Of a stretch of 10,994 nucleotides of DNA, positions 8,121 to 10,994 are shown piece after piece. Numbering within the stretch: position 1 is the first letter of the stretch; every line of letters begins with the position of its first letter. This stretch comes from Jimgerdemannia flammicorona (Eukaryota > Mucoromycota > Endogonomycetes > Endogonales > Endogonaceae), in the NCBI GenBank assembly GCA_003990745.1, contig RBNI01006763.1, positions 1-10,994 of the forward strand, given 5' to 3'. Position numbers and translations under genes: made by a program. A model generated the notes under the pieces. That model was given only the letters and a program-made list of their open reading frames with translations. It had not been told where the DNA came from and made no database searches.

Positions 8121-8273
8121 TATTGAAATATGTAGGTTACAACTCGATATATGGTGGCGCAGCCTTCCTTGACTACGTCATCATGTAAATGTCACTAATG
8201 GCGATGCGTAAAAGTACATAAGAATTAGCAATAAACAGTTTGCTTCTCTCTCCAAAGTCCACATTCCACAACA
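8121..8273 (+). repeat. 3' LTR of the copia element
   Basis: This is the second copy of the 153-bp repeat, ending CAACA at 8273 and followed directly by LINE sequence. The polypurine tract precedes it without a gap. Several positions that are CA or TG in the 5' LTR are TG, CA or CG here, so ancestral CpG sites can be inferred. The AATAAA at 8230-8235 is conserved; the TATATA box reads TATATG here. Confidence 0.95.
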
Positions 8274-8278
8274 CTGCC
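8274..8278 (+). repeat. Right target-site duplication (CTGCC)
   Basis: Five bases directly right of the 3' LTR pair with CTACC at 3171-3175. The difference fits a CpA-to-TpA change on the minus strand in the left copy. In the LINE frame these bases give the end of W-Q, followed across the insertion by G-K-V-G-I-L. Confidence 0.82.
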
Positions 8279-8462
8279 AAACTGCCTCCCCACCCCACTC
8301 TCTTGTCCATTCCAGTCCATCTTCCTCCCCCTCACAACATATATCTTGAAGTAAGAAGAGATCTGCCTCCAGTTTCTTCAGCAATCCAAAAATCATATAT
8401 CACCTCCCAGTCCCTCTAAGCCCATTGATGTTCAAAGAAAAAATGTTGGTTGAACTATTCAT
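8274..8462 (-). pseudogene. LINE ORF2, 5' part: N-terminal APE endonuclease
   Basis: This is the start of ORF2, cut off by the copia insertion after 63 codons. ATG at 8460-8462 opens MNSSTNIFSLNINGLRG, the first strand of the APE-like endonuclease fold. The catalytic-type Asn of NING lies at 8424-8426. Next comes EADLFLLQD, where the family usually has LQET, so the metal-binding Glu is replaced by Asp (8343-8345). A TGA stop at 8400-8402 interrupts the frame, probably a former CGA. The endonuclease nicks target DNA to prime reverse transcription. The frame continues in register at 3170 on the other side of the copia element. The start was chosen because it is the first in-frame ATG before the NING strand, 33 bases after the ORF1 stop. 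Confidence 0.85.
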
Positions 8463-8495
8463 AGCGAAATATTTGATAGTGTTGATATCCCACAT

Positions 8496-10381
8496 CTACA
8501 ATTCCATGCTCACTTCCTCTCCAGCCAGATCCAGATTCCGTTCCACCACAATCTCATCCTCCACATTCTGCTGTTTGTCCAGAGCTGCTAACAATTCCGC
8601 ACAGTCCTCCCCATCTACTATCTCCATTGATGCCCAGTACTTCTTGCATACCACCTGCCACTTTGCCAGTCCCTTCCATAGCCCCCACAGATAAGCTGCC
8701 CTCTCATTAGCAATACCCAAGAGCATTGCCTCTCTTGCCTCGGTGACCTCATACTCCTCCACCTCCAAAAGAGCTGCCATCATCTCATCCCTCAACTTCC
8801 TCATGACCTCCTCTCCTCACAATACTTGTCCCTAGAATTCCTCACTGATCACCCAGAAGTTGATCTCTCCCAGTTCCTCGGCTGTCACATTTTGCAGTGC
8901 CCTCAACGGCCACTTCTCTCCCCCAACTACCTCTGCTGCCTACACCAAATCTGCCTCTCCTTCCTTCCTCTCCTCAGTTCACACAGACTCATCCCAACCA
9001 TCCTCTGATACATCCTCCAACTCCCCCTCTCTTACCTCAGGAACACCATACTGGATCAGATTATCATCCTCCATTGCCATGTCCACTACCACCTCCTCCG
9101 GCCCCTGTCCCCCACTCTCCTTTGTCTTCCCCCCTTGCTGCCCAGCCTCCATCCAGATGCTAGCACTCACTCCAGTGCCCTTCTCCATAGCCCCCACCCT
9201 TTGACCCCCATCCAAACTGGCCAGTAAATCCTTCTGCAGCTGTCTCCCCTTTGCCTTCTCCCAGAGCACCTTGTCCATTCACACCTTCTTGCCCTTAATC
9301 ACCTCCACTACCATCCTAGTCTCATAAGCCCTCTAAGCCCTTTGCCTCCTCTCTACAGCCCCCACTAAGTCCTCAAGCACCTCCAGCAGGTCCTCCTCCT
9401 CTTCCTCTAACCCCTTCACCCTCAAAACCTTGTACTCCACTGGGCCCCACTTCAATGCCACCAGCCAGTCCCTAGCCTTCCCAGTATTCTCCATCCCAAA
9501 CAGCCTCAGCCGGACATCCACATCCCCTGTCCTGAGCTCAGTCCCCTCCCATACCCTGAACCCAATATCAACTACCTCACTGTACTCCTTCACCACATCC
9601 GTGACCAGCCTCCTCGCCTCCTCCTTATTCACTGTCAGCAAGTCCGCAATCACCAGATGAACCTCTCAGGGATCCCAATACATACACCTCGCCATTGGCA
9701 CCGAAATCCCTCCAACCACCATACCCTTCTCCACTGCCTCCAGTAGCAAACCCTCCTCTTCAAACCCACCTCGACTGCCTCCAGCTTCTTCAAAAACTTA
9801 ACTGAGGCTGCACCTTTCACCTCACTAGCCAGTAGCCCCAGCACCATCTTTGCCGTCACTGCCAAGCCATGAAAGCACAGTGTGATGGCAAATTCTGATC
9901 TAGATTTTTTGAGTAATGGGGCCACCATGAGACCCATCACACCATCAGCCAGGTCCCCGGGTCTCACACTGCTCCCCTGTCCAGGTCTTCTATCAGCCAT
10001 CTCATCTGGATTTTTTTCCAGATTGCCCGTCACACTGCCATCAGCAGTCACTGCCTCAGCCACTACACCTCCAGCCCCACTATGCTGTCCCTCCAGTAGA
10101 GAGGCCTCCTTGCCACTCAAGGTAGCAGCTGCCTTCCCCAGCTCCAGCCAGCCATCTAGCCCAGTCGCCTGCTTTCCCATCCTGACTTTATCCATGAAGG
10201 TCATCCTCCCTCCCCTATATGGCCTTGCACCTTCTCTGCCACCACCCTTGGCCCCACATCCCCTTATTGAAGCACTCAGCATGCCAATACCAGCACCTTG
10301 ACCCCCCCCCACATGTTGCCAGTCAAAGGCACTGGGGCCCCCCTGCCCAGTATACTCACCAGAATGCGTATTGCTTACCAT
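8496..10381 (-). pseudogene. LINE ORF1 protein (putative RNA-binding), broken
   Basis: This is the first ORF of the LINE, read from ATG at 10381 to a stop at 8496-8498. The N-terminal 100 residues are Gly-rich and include the motif RPYRGGRMTFMDKVRMGKQ. One frameshift lies near 9760-9790. The remainder stays in a single frame but is cut by stops at 9666, 9333 and 9279 and by four more between 8979 and 8805. They are all TGA or TAG, consistent with CGA and CAG origins. The stretch around 9660-9480 (VHLVIADLL, then VVDIGFRVW, then GDVDVRLRL) has a beta-alpha-beta rhythm like an RRM fold; that is inference only. I see no clear CCHC zinc knuckle. Such proteins normally bind element RNA in a ribonucleoprotein with the ORF2 product. 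Identification as ORF1 rests mainly on position directly upstream of the ORF2 endonuclease. Confidence 0.75.
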
Positions 10382-10439
10382 ATTGATAGCACCAATACTT
10401 GAAGATGTATTCGAAAGTATTGTCTGAGTCTTGTGTCAC

Positions 10440-10640
10440 CTTAATGGTACTTGTAAAAAGATGCGTTGGTTATATTAATGTCTATATTTATCCAAATAAA
10501 ATAAAAAATATACCATTCAAAAACTGAGATACTATATTATTAATAGTAAAAATTTGGATTTTATTGTATTTATATTGAAGCTATAATATAATTATATATA
10601 AAAAATAACTAAACATTGTTACAGTTTTGGCTATCACTAT
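10440..10640. other. AT-rich spacer between two LINE copies
   Basis: About 200 bases of strongly AT-rich DNA contrast with the G/C-rich LINE sequence on both sides. I see no ORF, tandem repeat or RNA gene in it. It may be original host DNA or an AT-decayed remnant. TATA-like runs occur but are expected by chance at this composition. Confidence 0.6.
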
Positions 10641-10644
10641 ATAA

Positions 10645-10994
10645 GATACAAGGAGCTGGAGAGACAGGCTGGTCTGGGGAGAATGGATTTAACCAGGTTG
10701 GGAGCCAGTTATGGTGGGGTTCTGCTACTGCCCTGCTGTATATAGTGAGAGAGTGGATTGGGTGAAGGAACTCTGGGAGAGTGGGACCCTTGCAGAGGCA
10801 GGAGTGGATATTCTTGAAAGGGACTTTAATATGATCCAGGATGTACTGGTGGATAGGATGGACAGAGGGTGGGGGGTTAAGTAGGAGTAGGAGTCTGGGG
10901 ATATGAGAGGAAGTGGAGAGACTGAGCTCACTAGTGGACACAGACAGGGGGTTCTGGGAAGATAGAAGAATTTATACACATGGAAAAATGGTCT
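10645..10994 (+). pseudogene. Second LINE fragment: endonuclease domain, plus strand
   Basis: Translation of the plus strand gives VMVGFCYCPA (from 10708), then LWESGTLAEAGVDILERDF and NMIQ, parallel to VVGSCYCPAE, SRLLVEAGVDCLQGNFNMV in the minus-strand LINE. After stops near 10882 and 10888 a different frame shows VERLSSLVD (from 10913), matching ERLSSLVDAM of the first copy, and then IYTH. The order and spacing agree, so this is a related but clearly diverged LINE. The motif G-D-F-N reads R-D-F-N here, keeping the Asp lost in the other copy. Homology fades left of about 10645, which fits a 5'-truncated insertion. The element continues past the right edge. Confidence 0.85.

Larger units (their letters stand above)
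3176..8273 (+). mobile_element. Complete but degenerate Ty1/copia LTR retrotransposon (5,098 bp)
   Basis: Two 153-bp direct repeats (LTRs) bound a primer-binding site, a gag-pol region and a polypurine tract. The order Gag, protease, integrase, reverse transcriptase, RNase H, with integrase before reverse transcriptase, defines the Ty1/copia group. The element sits in opposite orientation to the LINE it interrupts and is flanked by a 5-bp target duplication with one mismatch. LTRs differ at 11 of 153 positions, all transitions, so the insertion is not recent or has been hit by directed C-to-T mutation. No open frame longer than about 280 codons survives. The LTRs and 5' leader (40 bases between primer site and first ATG) are very short for a copia element. 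Confidence 0.96.
1..10438 (-). mobile_element. Degenerate non-LTR (LINE) retrotransposon, interrupted by a copia element
   Basis: The minus strand carries the two-ORF layout of a LINE. ORF1 (about 628 codons) is followed 33 bases later by ORF2 with APE-type endonuclease, reverse transcriptase and a C-terminal zinc-finger region. The LINE part totals about 5.3 kb and is split by 5,098 bp of copia DNA at 3176-8273. The 3' end (ORF2 terminus, 3' UTR, tail) lies beyond the left edge. The 5' boundary is uncertain: the ORF1 frame stays open upstream of its ATG to a TGA at 10436-10438, and AT-rich DNA begins just after. Both ORFs contain stops and frameshifts, so this copy is dead. The single-ORF2 layout with endonuclease upstream of reverse transcriptase is well established for LINEs; the clade assignment (Tad-like or L1-like) is not settled here. 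Confidence 0.93.

Noticed and set aside
9882..10301. A 139-codon plus-strand Pro/Ser-rich frame
   Set aside because: It lies antisense to LINE ORF1 and has no recognisable feature; antisense of Gly/Ala-rich coding sequence produces it.
10609..10979. Two overlapping minus-strand frames at the right end
   Set aside because: The plus strand here encodes recognisable LINE endonuclease motifs, so these are shadows.
1..10994. CRISPR arrays, bacterial operons, ribosome binding sites or attachment sites
   Set aside because: No regularly spaced repeats or prokaryotic gene layout is present; the content is eukaryotic retrotransposons.

Overview
The window is eukaryotic repeat DNA. I see no host protein gene, tRNA, rRNA, CRISPR array or bacterial-type operon. 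It holds two decayed retrotransposons, one nested inside the other, plus a fragment of a third element. The host is probably a fungus, with low confidence. The copia primer-binding site matches the anticodon region of a fungal-type initiator tRNA-Met. The decay consists almost only of C-to-T (or G-to-A) transitions at CpG and CpA, as expected of RIP-like mutation or cytosine-methylation decay. A non-vascular plant, alga or other protist is not excluded.

Layout. A non-LTR (LINE) retrotransposon lies on the minus strand from about 10.4 kb down to past the left edge. Its ORF1 (10381 to 8496) and ORF2 (8462 to beyond position 1) are both broken. ORF2 encodes an APE-type endonuclease, a reverse transcriptase and a C-terminal zinc-finger region. 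A complete Ty1/copia LTR retrotransposon of 5,098 bp (3176-8273, plus strand) interrupts the ORF2 endonuclease. It has 153-bp LTRs and a 5-bp target duplication, CTACC/CTGCC, with one mismatch. Removing the element and one target-site copy rejoins the LINE frame exactly, which proves the nesting order. The copia gag-pol (3384-7832) has the order Gag, protease, integrase, reverse transcriptase, RNase H. It carries 14 in-frame stops and about four frameshifts.

Right of the LINE 5' end is an AT-rich spacer of roughly 200 bp (10440-10640). It is followed by a plus-strand fragment of a related, diverged LINE endonuclease that runs off the right edge. The two LINEs therefore have their 5' ends facing each other.

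None of these elements can encode intact proteins, so both would depend on other copies to move. The notable biology is the mutation signature, the half-tRNA primer site, the exact nesting footprint and an ORF1 of unrecognised family. I did not find a new multi-gene system.
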